A model generated the notes under the pieces. That model had not been told where the DNA came from and did not search any database. It saw nothing but the letters and a program-made list of their open reading frames with translations. The position numbers were made by a program, and so were the translations under genes. Positions 26,888 to 39,538 of a DNA stretch of 64,000 nucleotides are shown piece by piece. The stretch is taken from the NCBI RefSeq assembly GCF_003576475.1, contig NZ_QWGR01000001.1, positions 673,607 to 737,606 of the forward strand, written 5' to 3'. Each line of letters begins with the position of its first letter. Position 1 is the first letter of the stretch. Origin of the DNA: Maribellus luteus. GTDB taxonomy: Bacteria > Bacteroidota > Bacteroidia > Bacteroidales > Prolixibacteraceae.

Positions 26888-26970
26888 ACTTGCAAGATGT
26901 CATTGCGAATAATTCAAGTTAGAAGTAAAAGCAATAATACAAAGAAAAAATAATCAAACTGAGTAACGAA

Positions 26971-29265
26971 ATGAATCTAGATAATATGAAACTTATTCTG
27001 ATTGCATTTATTGCAGTTTCCCTTTTTTCCTGTTCGCCAAAAAAGGCATTTGGAAAAAACGAAACGCATACTTTAGTATTTCATGAACTTGCTTCCACTT
27101 GGGATGAAGGCATGCCACTTGGAAACGGAATGGTTGGGGCATTGGTGTGGCAGAAAAACGGGAAGATGCGGTTTTCATTAGACCGGGCCGACCTTTGGGA
27201 TTTGCGTCCAATGGAAGGGATGGATTTCAAGAAATGGAATTATGCAAGTGTATATCAGCATTGGGAAAGAGATAATTATGATGTTGTAATAAAGGAATTT
27301 GATTCGGCTTATAGCAAGGTTGCTGCACCTTCAAAAATTCCGGGAGGGGCGCTTGAGTTTGATATTGAAGCCTTAGGGAAAGTAAAAACAGTAAGGCTTG
27401 ATATTGAGACAGCTACTTGTGTGGTTGAATGGGAGAACAAAGCAAAGCTAACTACTTTTGTTCATGCTGAAAAACCTTTGGGCTGGTACAAATTCGAGAA
27501 CCTGCCAGAACACATTGCTATTGAATTAATTTCTCCTGCATATAACCGTAAAAATGAGGAAAGTCATACCAGTCAATCGCGTAATGATCTTGATGAATTA
27601 GGGTACGATCAAGGACAAATTATAAAAAACGATTATTCTTATACGTACAATCAAAAAGGGTGGGGTGATTTTGTTTACCAAATACATACTTCGTGGAAGG
27701 AAGAGGGGAATAAACTGGTTGGTTGCTGGTCAGTTTCTTCGGAGAATAAAGACTGGGAGAAATTGCCTAAAGCTAGTGAAGTGGTAAAAAATGAATTGAA
27801 GCTTGGTTATGAAAGTTCTGTAAAAAAGCATAAAGACTGGTGGGCAAATTATTGGTCAAAGTCAGTGGTCGAAATACCTGATTCATTGCTTCAAAAGCAG
27901 TACAATCTTGAAATGTACAAGTTTGGAGCAGCAGCACGCAGTAATACTCCCCCCATCTCATTGCAGGCTGTTTGGACAGCTGACCATGGAAAACTTCCCC
28001 CTTGGAAAGGTGACTTTCACCACGACCTGAACACTCAACTAAGCTATTGGCCAGCTTATGCCGGAAATTATCTTGAACTGGAAGAAGGATTTTTGAACTG
28101 GATGTGGAGACACCGCTCTACCTTTAAAGATTATACTAAAACATATTTTGGAGTAGAGGGGCTAAATGTACCAGGAGTTACAACCCTTGAAGGTGATCCT
28201 ATGGGAGGATGGATTCAATATTCCTACAGTCCAACAGTGTCGGCTTGGCTTGCTCATCATTTTTATCTGCACTGGAAATACTCAATGGACAGAGAGTTTC
28301 TTAAAACCCGGACATACCCATGGATTAAAGATGTGGCTGTTTTTCTTGATAATTTAACTATAAAAACAGACAAAGGTAAACGTAAACTACTATTGAGTTC
28401 AAGTCCAGAGATCTACAATAACTCGAAGAAAGCATGGTTTTCCCAGACTACAAACTACGATTTGGCATTGATCCGCTGGACTTACGAAAAGGCCGCTGAG
28501 CTGGCACGTGAACTAAAATTGGAAAATGAAGCTGCAAAGTGGGAGCAGATTTTATCAGAGTGTCCAACACTTGCAATAGATCCGGAAACGGGATTAATGT
28601 TTGCCCCAGGTTTTCCGTATGATGAATCGCATCGTCATTTTTCGCATCAAATGGCTTATCATCCGCTGGGTTTATTTGATATATCAAAAGGGGATGAGCA
28701 ACGGGAGGTGATAGAAAATACGCTGGTAGCTCTAGAAAAGGAAGGTTCTTCTCAATGGGTTGGTTATTCGTTTAGTTGGATGGGGAATTTATATGCCCGC
28801 GCTTTTGAAGGGGATAAGGCTGCTGAAGTTTTGCGTACATTTTCACAATGTTTTTGCTTAAAAAACTCTTTTCATGTAAACGGCGATCAGTGTAAGGCTG
28901 GACACTCCGATTTTATTTATCGCCCGTTTACATTGGAAGGAAATTTTGCTTTTGCATCGGCTATTCAGGAAATGTTGTTACAAAGTCACTCTGGAGTTAT
29001 CAGAGTATTTCCTGCAATTCCCCAAGATTGGAAAGATTGTTCATTTGATAAATTAAGAGGCTACGGAGCGTTTGTTATTTCGGCAAACAAAGAAAACGGT
29101 TTTATTCAGAATGTAAAGATTTTTTCAGAGAAGGGGGGAGTGGTCAGAATGCAAAATCCATTTTCTGGTAAGTTCGAAATTGATAGAGACTATCAACTTG
29201 AAGGCGAAAATATCGTCATCGAAATGCAAGAAGGCGAAATTGTTAATATAAAATCTATCAACTAA
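26971..29265 (+). CDS. Divergent GH95-like glycoside hydrolase lipoprotein
   Basis: A 764-residue lipoprotein (LFSC near residue 21-23). The N-terminal beta-sandwich has DEGMPLGNGMVGALVW, the GH95 opening motif. The (alpha/alpha)6 barrel has SLQAVWTADHGKLPPWKGDFHHDLNTQLSYWP and SSSPEIYN, and the end has TLEGNFAFASAIQEMLLQSH. Compared with the canonical GH95 at 37166, the NIN pair becomes D352-L-N354, the acid Glu is kept at E480, and the catalytic-base aspartate (D689 there, LDGN) becomes E656 (LEGN). GH95 includes alpha-L-fucosidases and alpha-L-galactosidases. The changes suggest another specificity or a side branch of the family. Its stop and the next ATG share one base (TAATG). Confidence 0.82.
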   Translation: MNLDNMKLILIAFIAVSLFSCSPKKAFGKNETHTLVFHELASTWDEGMPLGNGMVGALVWQKNGKMRFSLDRADLWDLRPMEGMDFKKWNYASVYQHWERDNYDVVIKEFDSAYSKVAAPSKIPGGALEFDIEALGKVKTVRLDIETATCVVEWENKAKLTTFVHAEKPLGWYKFENLPEHIAIELISPAYNRKNEESHTSQSRNDLDELGYDQGQIIKNDYSYTYNQKGWGDFVYQIHTSWKEEGNKLVGCWSVSSENKDWEKLPKASEVVKNELKLGYESSVKKHKDWWANYWSKSVVEIPDSLLQKQYNLEMYKFGAAARSNTPPISLQAVWTADHGKLPPWKGDFHHDLNTQLSYWPAYAGNYLELEEGFLNWMWRHRSTFKDYTKTYFGVEGLNVPGVTTLEGDPMGGWIQYSYSPTVSAWLAHHFYLHWKYSMDREFLKTRTYPWIKDVAVFLDNLTIKTDKGKRKLLLSSSPEIYNNSKKAWFSQTTNYDLALIRWTYEKAAELARELKLENEAAKWEQILSECPTLAIDPETGLMFAPGFPYDESHRHFSHQMAYHPLGLFDISKGDEQREVIENTLVALEKEGSSQWVGYSFSWMGNLYARAFEGDKAAEVLRTFSQCFCLKNSFHVNGDQCKAGHSDFIYRPFTLEGNFAFASAIQEMLLQSHSGVIRVFPAIPQDWKDCSFDKLRGYGAFVISANKENGFIQNVKIFSEKGGVVRMQNPFSGKFEIDRDYQLEGENIVIEMQEGEIVNIKSIN

Positions 29266-32222
29266 TGAAACAAAGAATATCCACTAGCCCTAATTGGGCA
29301 TTCTTTCTGATTTTTTTATCTATAGCATGTCAGCCGGAGGAGAACAAGTTTTATTCTGTTCCCGATACACCTTGGGAAGAATCACTTGGAAACCATCGTG
29401 CCGTGCTTCAGGTTGAAGAATCAGCAGAAGCCGCTTTGATTGATATTGATTGGCGTCGGCACGATCGAGATCCGGCTGATAGGCGATTCACTATTATTCA
29501 TGAAAGTGGAGACACTATTGAGAATATTCATCGAATTGCGGTGGATAATGAGCGGTGTAAATTGGCTTTCGGCCCTTTGAATAAGCCTGGGAAATACTTT
29601 TTCTATTATTTGCCCTATTTGGTTCAGGAGAACTATGGGTTTTACAATAAAGGGTATTTAAAACCGGAAGCGAAGCCCGCAGCTGATTGGGAGCATAAGC
29701 TTGATGTTGCCAAGCTGTTGAAAGCAAAACTGGTTGATTTTCAGTCGCGAACCGAATTTGACAGCTTTTACCCCATGGAGGTAATCGCTTTGAAGTCAGA
29801 AAAGGACTCTATCTTGAACAGGTATCCTCAAGACTTCCTGATTTTCCCGGAGGATCGTTTATTCCCGATTCGTATGCTTGATGAGATCCCTCAAAAATGG
29901 ATTGAAAGTGGTCCTTCAACGGTTTTTAAGGGTGAAGCGCTTAAAAATGAATACTATGCCTTTCAGCTAGGTGTTTTTGCTGCCCGAAAGGATTTGCAGG
30001 ATCTAAAAATTGAGTTTTCAGGCTTGCAAAAAGGTGACAGCGAAATTACAGCCGACAAGCTGACTTGCTTCAATACCGGGGGAATTGGTCCTTACGGCGA
30101 TCCGTTTGTAAAGCGGGTAGACCTGGCTCAGGGGAAAGTACAGCCACTGTGGATTGGAGTGGATATTTCGAAGGATATTCCAGCCGGAACTTATACGGGA
30201 ACAGCAACCATTTGGGCTGAAGATACGGAAAAACAAACAGTACAGCTTTCGTTGAAGATTGGCAATGAAGTGCTGGCTGACCGTGGCGATAGCGAAGCCT
30301 GGCGACATTCGCGGCTCCGTTGGTTAAACTCAACCTTGGGCATTGATGATGAGCCAACCAAAGACTATCAGCCGATTTCTGTTCTAGGAGAACAAACCTA
30401 TGGCTTTACAGGCAAAACGTTACAAATGTCGGAAAGCGGTTTCCCGCGCTCGTTAAAAGTAAAAGAAACCGAAATCCTAAACCGGCCCATCTCCTTTGTA
30501 GTGGAAACCCAAAAGGGCGCAGAGAATTTCTCGGCACCTCAGAATGTCCAATTGCAGAAAAACTCACCTGAAGTAATGATTGGCTCTTGGGAAAGTATTT
30601 CTGAAAATATAAAAATAGAGGGAGTTGGAACCATCGAATCCGACGGATTTATAAATTACAAATTAAAGTTAAAGGCTTTAAAGGATGTAAAAGCAAAAGA
30701 TATCCGCCTGGAAATCCCATTTAAAAGCGAAGTGCCCAAATACATGATGGGCATGGATTTGCCCGGAACCACTGTGCCACAAAAACACACAGCCAAATGG
30801 AAAGGCCCACACGACAGTTTTTGGGTGGGGAACGAACATGCCGGAATTTGGTGTGAGTTACGTGGTGGTGAATACCACGGGCCAATGTTAAACCTGTTTA
30901 AGCCGGATTTCCCTGAGTCGTGGTACAATGAAAACAAAGGTGGTTTTGAAATAAAGAGCTTAAATGGTGAAGTAAAGGTGCAGGTGTTTTCAGGAAGCCG
31001 CAAGTTGCCAAAAGGGGAGGAGATTGAGTTTGAATGGTCGATGTTGCTTACACCGGTAAAGGATATTAACTATAAAAGCCAGTTTACCGACCGTTACTAT
31101 CACAATGGTGGCAACCCAACTCCATCTTACGAGGATCTGGAAAGCGGAGTGAAAATTGTAAACCTGCACCATGCCAATAATTACAATCCGCACATTAATT
31201 ATCCCTTTGTAGCAGTTGATTCCATGAAATGGTTTGTGGATAAAATGCACGAAAAAAATCAGAAAGTAAAAATTTATTATACCATTCGTGAGCTTACCAA
31301 TTATACGTCCGAGATTTGGGCTTTACGCAGTTTAGGTAACGAAATCTTGGGTAATGGAAGTGGGGGCGGTTATCCCTGGTTACGCGAACATTTGGTATAC
31401 GGTTATCGTCCCCAGTGGTACCAATGGTTTGCCGATAAAAGCGCAGATGCCTCGGTTGTAAATTCTCCGGGAGATTCTCGATGGTATAACTACTATATAG
31501 AAGGGCTGAAGTGGCTGATCGAAAATGTCGACATTGACGGATTATATCTCGATGATGTATCATACGATCGCCGAACAGTAAAACGTATTCGTAAGGTACT
31601 TGACAATACTAAACCCGGTTGTATGCTCGACTTGCATTCGAATACCGGTTTTTCAAAGGGGCCGGCCACGCAGTACGCAGAATTTTTCCCCTACATCGAT
31701 AAGCTTTGGTTTGGGGAGAGTTTTCGTTACGATGAGATGTCACCAGAAAATTGGCTGGTTGAAGTGTCTGGTATTCCGTTTGGCTTGATGGGAGATATGC
31801 TTCACCGGGGCGGTAACCGTTGGCTTGGAATGCTTTATGGTATGACTGTCCGTCACCCCTGGATGACAGATGGCGTCATTTGTGATCCCCGCCCGATCTG
31901 GAAGATATGGGATGAATTTCAGATTCAGGATGCTGAAATGATTGGCTTCTGGGAAGACTCTTGTCCAGTTAAAACATCGCATCCCGATGTGAAGGCTACT
32001 GTGTATAAAAAGGAGGGTAAAACACTTATCTCCATAGGTAACTTCTTCGATTCGCAAAAAACTATTTCATTGAAAATTAATTTTGAAGAATTGGGGTTAA
32101 ATCCGGAAAAAGTAAAACTAATAGCACCCGAGGTTCAGGATTTTCAAACAGCAAAGGAATGGAATATTGGAAAAAAGATAACTGTTGATGCTCGAAAAGG
32201 GTGGCTGATTTACTTAAAATAG
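29265..32222 (+). CDS. Large lipoprotein, putative glycoside hydrolase of the DUF6067 / GH123-like type
   Basis: A 985-residue lipoprotein (LSIACQ, Cys near 22). Start overlaps the previous stop by one base, implying coupled translation. The first 330 residues are beta-rich; SEAWRHSRLRWLNSTLGIDDEPT near 340 is a marker I associate with DUF6067 proteins. The C-terminal half resembles a TIM barrel: VKIYYTIRELTNY, WYNYYIEGLKWLIENVDIDGLYLDDVSYDR near 745-770, then a small beta domain at the end. The DGLYLDD stretch is a plausible acidic active site. Substrate unknown; beta-N-acetylgalactosamine-type activity is only a guess from GH123-like resemblance. Family assignment from memory. Confidence 0.65.
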   Translation: MKQRISTSPNWAFFLIFLSIACQPEENKFYSVPDTPWEESLGNHRAVLQVEESAEAALIDIDWRRHDRDPADRRFTIIHESGDTIENIHRIAVDNERCKLAFGPLNKPGKYFFYYLPYLVQENYGFYNKGYLKPEAKPAADWEHKLDVAKLLKAKLVDFQSRTEFDSFYPMEVIALKSEKDSILNRYPQDFLIFPEDRLFPIRMLDEIPQKWIESGPSTVFKGEALKNEYYAFQLGVFAARKDLQDLKIEFSGLQKGDSEITADKLTCFNTGGIGPYGDPFVKRVDLAQGKVQPLWIGVDISKDIPAGTYTGTATIWAEDTEKQTVQLSLKIGNEVLADRGDSEAWRHSRLRWLNSTLGIDDEPTKDYQPISVLGEQTYGFTGKTLQMSESGFPRSLKVKETEILNRPISFVVETQKGAENFSAPQNVQLQKNSPEVMIGSWESISENIKIEGVGTIESDGFINYKLKLKALKDVKAKDIRLEIPFKSEVPKYMMGMDLPGTTVPQKHTAKWKGPHDSFWVGNEHAGIWCELRGGEYHGPMLNLFKPDFPESWYNENKGGFEIKSLNGEVKVQVFSGSRKLPKGEEIEFEWSMLLTPVKDINYKSQFTDRYYHNGGNPTPSYEDLESGVKIVNLHHANNYNPHINYPFVAVDSMKWFVDKMHEKNQKVKIYYTIRELTNYTSEIWALRSLGNEILGNGSGGGYPWLREHLVYGYRPQWYQWFADKSADASVVNSPGDSRWYNYYIEGLKWLIENVDIDGLYLDDVSYDRRTVKRIRKVLDNTKPGCMLDLHSNTGFSKGPATQYAEFFPYIDKLWFGESFRYDEMSPENWLVEVSGIPFGLMGDMLHRGGNRWLGMLYGMTVRHPWMTDGVICDPRPIWKIWDEFQIQDAEMIGFWEDSCPVKTSHPDVKATVYKKEGKTLISIGNFFDSQKTISLKINFEELGLNPEKVKLIAPEVQDFQTAKEWNIGKKITVDARKGWLIYLK

Positions 32223-32299
32223 AATTTAGAAAATTCACTGGGTGTATATAATTGGCAAAAGAAAACTATCTCAAAAAATCAGATAACAATCTTTCAAAA

Positions 32300-33961
32300 A
32301 TGGGAAAACATATCATATTAAGTCTACTTATCATACTGTTTTCAACTCAAGTATGGTCTCAAATTACGGAACGCGAGCGCCCAAAAGAATGGGATAATCT
32401 GGTGGAAGGCGGACGCTTTTTAGACCGTTTTCAACCCATTCCAATAATTGGCGAACTAAGAGATAAGATCTGGGGCGCCGACGATGTAATTCCACGTTAT
32501 GTGGACAATGGCATCGAAGAAAAAGAATGGTCGTACTGGGGAGGAAACATGCTGAAAGACGATGAGGGACTGTATCATTTATTTGTTTGTCGTTGGCGCG
32601 AAGATGCCCCAAAAGGACATATGGAATGGTCTCGTTCTATTGTTGTTCATGCTATTTGCGAAAATAGCTTAGGGCCATTTAAAGTAAAACATGTAATTGG
32701 CAAAGGGCATAATCCGGAGGTGTTCAAACTCAAAAATGGCGGATATATAATTTATGTAATTGATGGTCATTACTACTCTGACAATATTAATGGCCCCTGG
32801 GAATACCGGCAGTTTGAATTTAATGCCCGTGATAGAAAAATACCGGATGGCTTGTCGAACCTTACTTTTGCCCAACGCGAAGACGGTTCTTATATAATGA
32901 TGTGTCGTGGCGGAAGTATTTGGTTTAGTAAAGATGGTCAGTCGACCTATAATTTATATACCGAAAACAGAGTTTACCCACCTTACGATGGGAGGTACGA
33001 AGACCCTGTTATCTGGAAAACAAACATTCAATATCATGCCATTGTACACGACTGGCTGGGGAGAATTGCATATTACATGCGCTCGAAAGATGGTATAAAC
33101 TGGAAACTCGACCCCGGCGAAGCATATATTCCCGGAATTGCAGTATACGAGGATGGAACCAATGAAAACTGGTTTAAATACGAACGTATAAAAATGTTAC
33201 AGGACGAATACGGGCGTGCAATTCAGGCAAATTTTGCCGTAATTGATACCATTAAATGGGACGATTTGGGAAGCGATAACCACAGTTCTAAAAATATCGG
33301 TATTCCTTTAACTTATGGCCGTTTGCTTACCATATTGAATGAAAAACCCATTAATACTGAAACTAAAACCATAAAAGTTATAGTTCAGGCAGAAAAAGGA
33401 TTTAATCCACATCGAGATATTAATCTGGCTTCATTGCGTTTTGGTGCTCCTGAAGAAGTGAACTTTGGAAAAGGGAGTAAATTATTAGATTCTGAGAAAG
33501 ATGGAAAGAACTTAATACTCACTTTTGAAGGGCAAGGGAATGGGATTTCAGAAGATAACTTTGCAGCAAAGCTCATAGGAAAAACAACTAATGGTAAGTT
33601 ACTTTTTGGCTATGCTCGCCTGCCAGGTGTTGATTATTTACAGTCTGCTCTGTCAGCATGTTTGCCCAAAATTTTTGCACAACAAGAAGAAGGAAGTATT
33701 GAGCTTGAGGTTCAAAACTTCGGGCAAGTTGCATCTGAAACTTCAAGTGTGAAAATAGAAATAATGGGAAATGACAAATGGGAACGATTTGCTTCGGCTG
33801 AAATTGAACCTCTTCAACCATTCGAAAAGAGAATCGTAAAAATTGAAAGGCCGATGAGATACAGTATAAACGAACGCCTTGATATGAGGGTAGTAATTTC
33901 ACAACCCGGACAAAAAGAAGTAAGCCTTACGGGCCAAGTAACGGCAGAGAATAAAAAATAA
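32300..33961 (+). CDS. Secreted five-bladed beta-propeller glycosidase (GH43/GH117-like clan, family not recognised)
   Basis: I use the ATG at 32300, which gives a proper signal peptide (MGKHIILSLLIILFSTQVWSQ) and 553 residues; the TTG at 32252 would place charged residues before it. The main domain (about 20-380) shows propeller strands: WSYWGGNMLKDDEGLYHLFVCRW, GHNPEVFKLKNGGYIIYVIDG, LSNLTFAQREDGSYIMMCRGG, YEDPVIWKTNIQYHAIVHDW. Glycosidases with this fold use three acidic residues; candidates lie in those blades (for example the Asp of EDPVIW and the Glu of HNPEVF). A C-terminal beta-sandwich follows (about 440-553). It sits in the enzyme run 38 bases before GH2. No substrate can be assigned. 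Confidence 0.7.
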   Translation: MGKHIILSLLIILFSTQVWSQITERERPKEWDNLVEGGRFLDRFQPIPIIGELRDKIWGADDVIPRYVDNGIEEKEWSYWGGNMLKDDEGLYHLFVCRWREDAPKGHMEWSRSIVVHAICENSLGPFKVKHVIGKGHNPEVFKLKNGGYIIYVIDGHYYSDNINGPWEYRQFEFNARDRKIPDGLSNLTFAQREDGSYIMMCRGGSIWFSKDGQSTYNLYTENRVYPPYDGRYEDPVIWKTNIQYHAIVHDWLGRIAYYMRSKDGINWKLDPGEAYIPGIAVYEDGTNENWFKYERIKMLQDEYGRAIQANFAVIDTIKWDDLGSDNHSSKNIGIPLTYGRLLTILNEKPINTETKTIKVIVQAEKGFNPHRDINLASLRFGAPEEVNFGKGSKLLDSEKDGKNLILTFEGQGNGISEDNFAAKLIGKTTNGKLLFGYARLPGVDYLQSALSACLPKIFAQQEEGSIELEVQNFGQVASETSSVKIEIMGNDKWERFASAEIEPLQPFEKRIVKIERPMRYSINERLDMRVVISQPGQKEVSLTGQVTAENKK

Positions 33962-33987
33962 ATAACAGGCAAAAGTAACAGTACTAA

Positions 33988-37155
<3,168 letters not shown>

Positions 37156-37165
37156 ATTTTAACTT

Positions 37166-39511
37166 ATGAAGAGTACTTTGATATTATTCGTAGTGATTAG
37201 TCTGTTGTGTACGACAGCCTGCTCAAAACAACCTACAGGTGAGAAGCCACTAAAACTTTGGTATGACAAACCTGCCACCGATTGGATGACCGAAGCTTTA
37301 CCCATTGGAAATGGTTATATGGGAGCCATGTTTTTTGGTGGAGTTGATAAAGAACAAATACAGTTTACCGAAGGAACTCTTTGGAGTGGAGGGCCAGGTT
37401 CAAATCCTGAATATAATTTTGGTACGCGTGAAGAAGCATGGAAGAATCTTGAGAATGTTCGGGAGTTGCTGGATGCCGGTAAAATGGATGAAGCCCATGA
37501 ACTGGCAAGCAGGCAGCTAACCGGTGTGATACACGAAAAAGGAGGCGCCATGTTTGGCGATTACGGGGCACAGCAAACCATGGGCGACCTTTTTATAGAG
37601 GTTGAACATGCAGGCACTCCCAGCAGTTACAAACGTGAACTTGATATTACGAATTCTGAGGCGCGGGTGTATTACGAAATTGCTGGAGAGAAGTATAAAA
37701 GGACGTATTTTGGAAGTTACCCGGCAAAAGCAATGGTTTATCGTTTTGAAAGTACTACCCAAGCAGATTACTCGGTTGAATACAAATCGCCTCACAAAAA
37801 AAACAAAGAGTCTTTTTCCAATTCAATATACTCCCATCAGGGAGAAGTTAAAGATAACGGAATGCAATATGAAACCTGTTTGAAAATTGATACCGATGGC
37901 GAGGTATTGTTTGAAAAGGGAAGTTTACTTGTTACGGATGCCAAATACCTTATCATCTATCACGTTGCTGCAACCGATTATACTTTAAAATATCCAAATT
38001 ATAAAGGCTTTGATTTTATTGCCGACAACAAAAGATCCCTGTCAAAACTAGAAGGTAAATCATACGCAGAAATACGGAATGAGCATCAGAAAGACTATCG
38101 GGATTTATTTACTCGGGTAGAGTTAGTTTTAGGAGAAAACAATCGGGATTCGATTCCTACAAGCCAACGTTTAATGGAATATGCAGAAGGTTCAACTGAC
38201 CCCGGGTTGGAGCAAACCTACTTTCAATACAGCCGATATATGATGATTGCTGCTTCGCGCCCCGGAACCATGCCATTAAACCTACAAGGGAAATGGAACA
38301 ACAGCACTAATCCACCCTGGGCATGCGATTACCACATGAACATAAACCAGCAAATGTTGTACTGGCCAGCCGAAGTTACCAATCTAGACGAGTGCCACCT
38401 TCCGCTATTTGATTATATGGAAAGTTTAGTTGAACCCGGGAAAATTTCGGCAAAAGAGTTTTTTAAAACGCGCGGATGGATTGTAAATACAATGAATAAC
38501 CCATTTGGTTATACTGCACCGGGCTGGGGATTCCCGTGGGGATTTTTCCCGGGCGGGGCAGCTTGGTTGTGCCAGCACGTTTGGGAACATTACGATTTTA
38601 CACGCGATAAACAGTTTTTAGAAGAAACCGGATTTCCACTAATGAAAGAAGCCGCACTCTTTTGGATAGACTATTTGGTTGAAGACGAAAATGGATATTT
38701 GGTATCTTCTCCTTCTTATTCGCCCGAACATGGTGGAATATCGCGGGGTGCATCAATGGATCACCAAATGGCATGGGATTTATTAAACAATTGCATTGAA
38801 GCCTGCAATGTTTTAGGTATTGATGACGAATTTAAACAACAGGCAATAAAAACAAGAGAACAAATTTACCCACCAGCTATTGGAAACTGGGGGCAATTGC
38901 AAGAGTGGAAGGAGGATGTTGACGACCCGAATAACAAGCATCGCCACGTTTCACATTTGTACGCTCTTCACCCTGGAAAGCAAATTACCACTGAAAACAC
39001 CCCTGGCTTGGCAGAGGCTGCAAAAGTTAGTCTAAACGCCCGTGGCGATAGCGGAACCGGCTGGTCGCTGGCCTGGAAAGTGAACTTTTGGGCAAGGTTA
39101 AAAGATGGTGACCGAGCCTATAAATTGTTCAAACGCCTGTTACGCCCGACCGGAGAACAGAAAACTGATATGATGAGTGGAGGTGGTAGCTATTCCAACT
39201 TGCTTTGTGCTCATCCACCGTTTCAGTTAGATGGAAATATGGGGGGATGTGCCGGAATTGCTGAAATGCTTCTGCAGTCGCACACAGGAACTTTAGAATT
39301 GCTCCCTGCCTTACCAACTGCATGGCAAAATGGTCATGTTAAAGGATTGAAAGCACGCGGCGGTTTTGTAGTGGATATGAGCTGGAAGGATGGAATGTTG
39401 GTTTGGGCAAAAATAACTGGAATCCCAGGAGCAACAGGTACCTTCAAACACCTCCACGATGGTAAACTGTTCGAAATTCCCAAAGAAGGAATTTTAAATA
39501 TTAAGTTATAA
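37166..39511 (+). CDS. Alpha-L-fucosidase (or alpha-L-galactosidase), glycoside hydrolase family 95
   Basis: A 781-residue lipoprotein (CTTACS). N-terminal beta-sandwich opens with [20 protein letters not shown] and [11 protein letters not shown]. The (alpha/alpha)6 barrel carries the catalytic set known from Bifidobacterium AfcA: the NIN pair N392/N394 in [15 protein letters not shown], general acid E521 in YSPEHGG, and D689 in FQLDGNMGG, which supports the Asn base. All are present, so the enzyme should be active on terminal alpha-1,2-fucose or a related alpha-L-linked sugar. Directly after GH2, consistent with trimming of a fucosylated galactose. Ten bases between the genes imply one transcript. 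Confidence 0.93.
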   Translation: MKSTLILFVVISLLCTTACSKQPTGEKPLKLWYDKPATDWMTEALPIGNGYMGAMFFGGVDKEQIQFTEGTLWSGGPGSNPEYNFGTREEAWKNLENVRELLDAGKMDEAHELASRQLTGVIHEKGGAMFGDYGAQQTMGDLFIEVEHAGTPSSYKRELDITNSEARVYYEIAGEKYKRTYFGSYPAKAMVYRFESTTQADYSVEYKSPHKKNKESFSNSIYSHQGEVKDNGMQYETCLKIDTDGEVLFEKGSLLVTDAKYLIIYHVAATDYTLKYPNYKGFDFIADNKRSLSKLEGKSYAEIRNEHQKDYRDLFTRVELVLGENNRDSIPTSQRLMEYAEGSTDPGLEQTYFQYSRYMMIAASRPGTMPLNLQGKWNNSTNPPWACDYHMNINQQMLYWPAEVTNLDECHLPLFDYMESLVEPGKISAKEFFKTRGWIVNTMNNPFGYTAPGWGFPWGFFPGGAAWLCQHVWEHYDFTRDKQFLEETGFPLMKEAALFWIDYLVEDENGYLVSSPSYSPEHGGISRGASMDHQMAWDLLNNCIEACNVLGIDDEFKQQAIKTREQIYPPAIGNWGQLQEWKEDVDDPNNKHRHVSHLYALHPGKQITTENTPGLAEAAKVSLNARGDSGTGWSLAWKVNFWARLKDGDRAYKLFKRLLRPTGEQKTDMMSGGGSYSNLLCAHPPFQLDGNMGGCAGIAEMLLQSHTGTLELLPALPTAWQNGHVKGLKARGGFVVDMSWKDGMLVWAKITGIPGATGTFKHLHDGKLFEIPKEGILNIKL

Positions 39512-39538
39512 GTTCAGGTGAATGAAAAAGAGCAGAGT

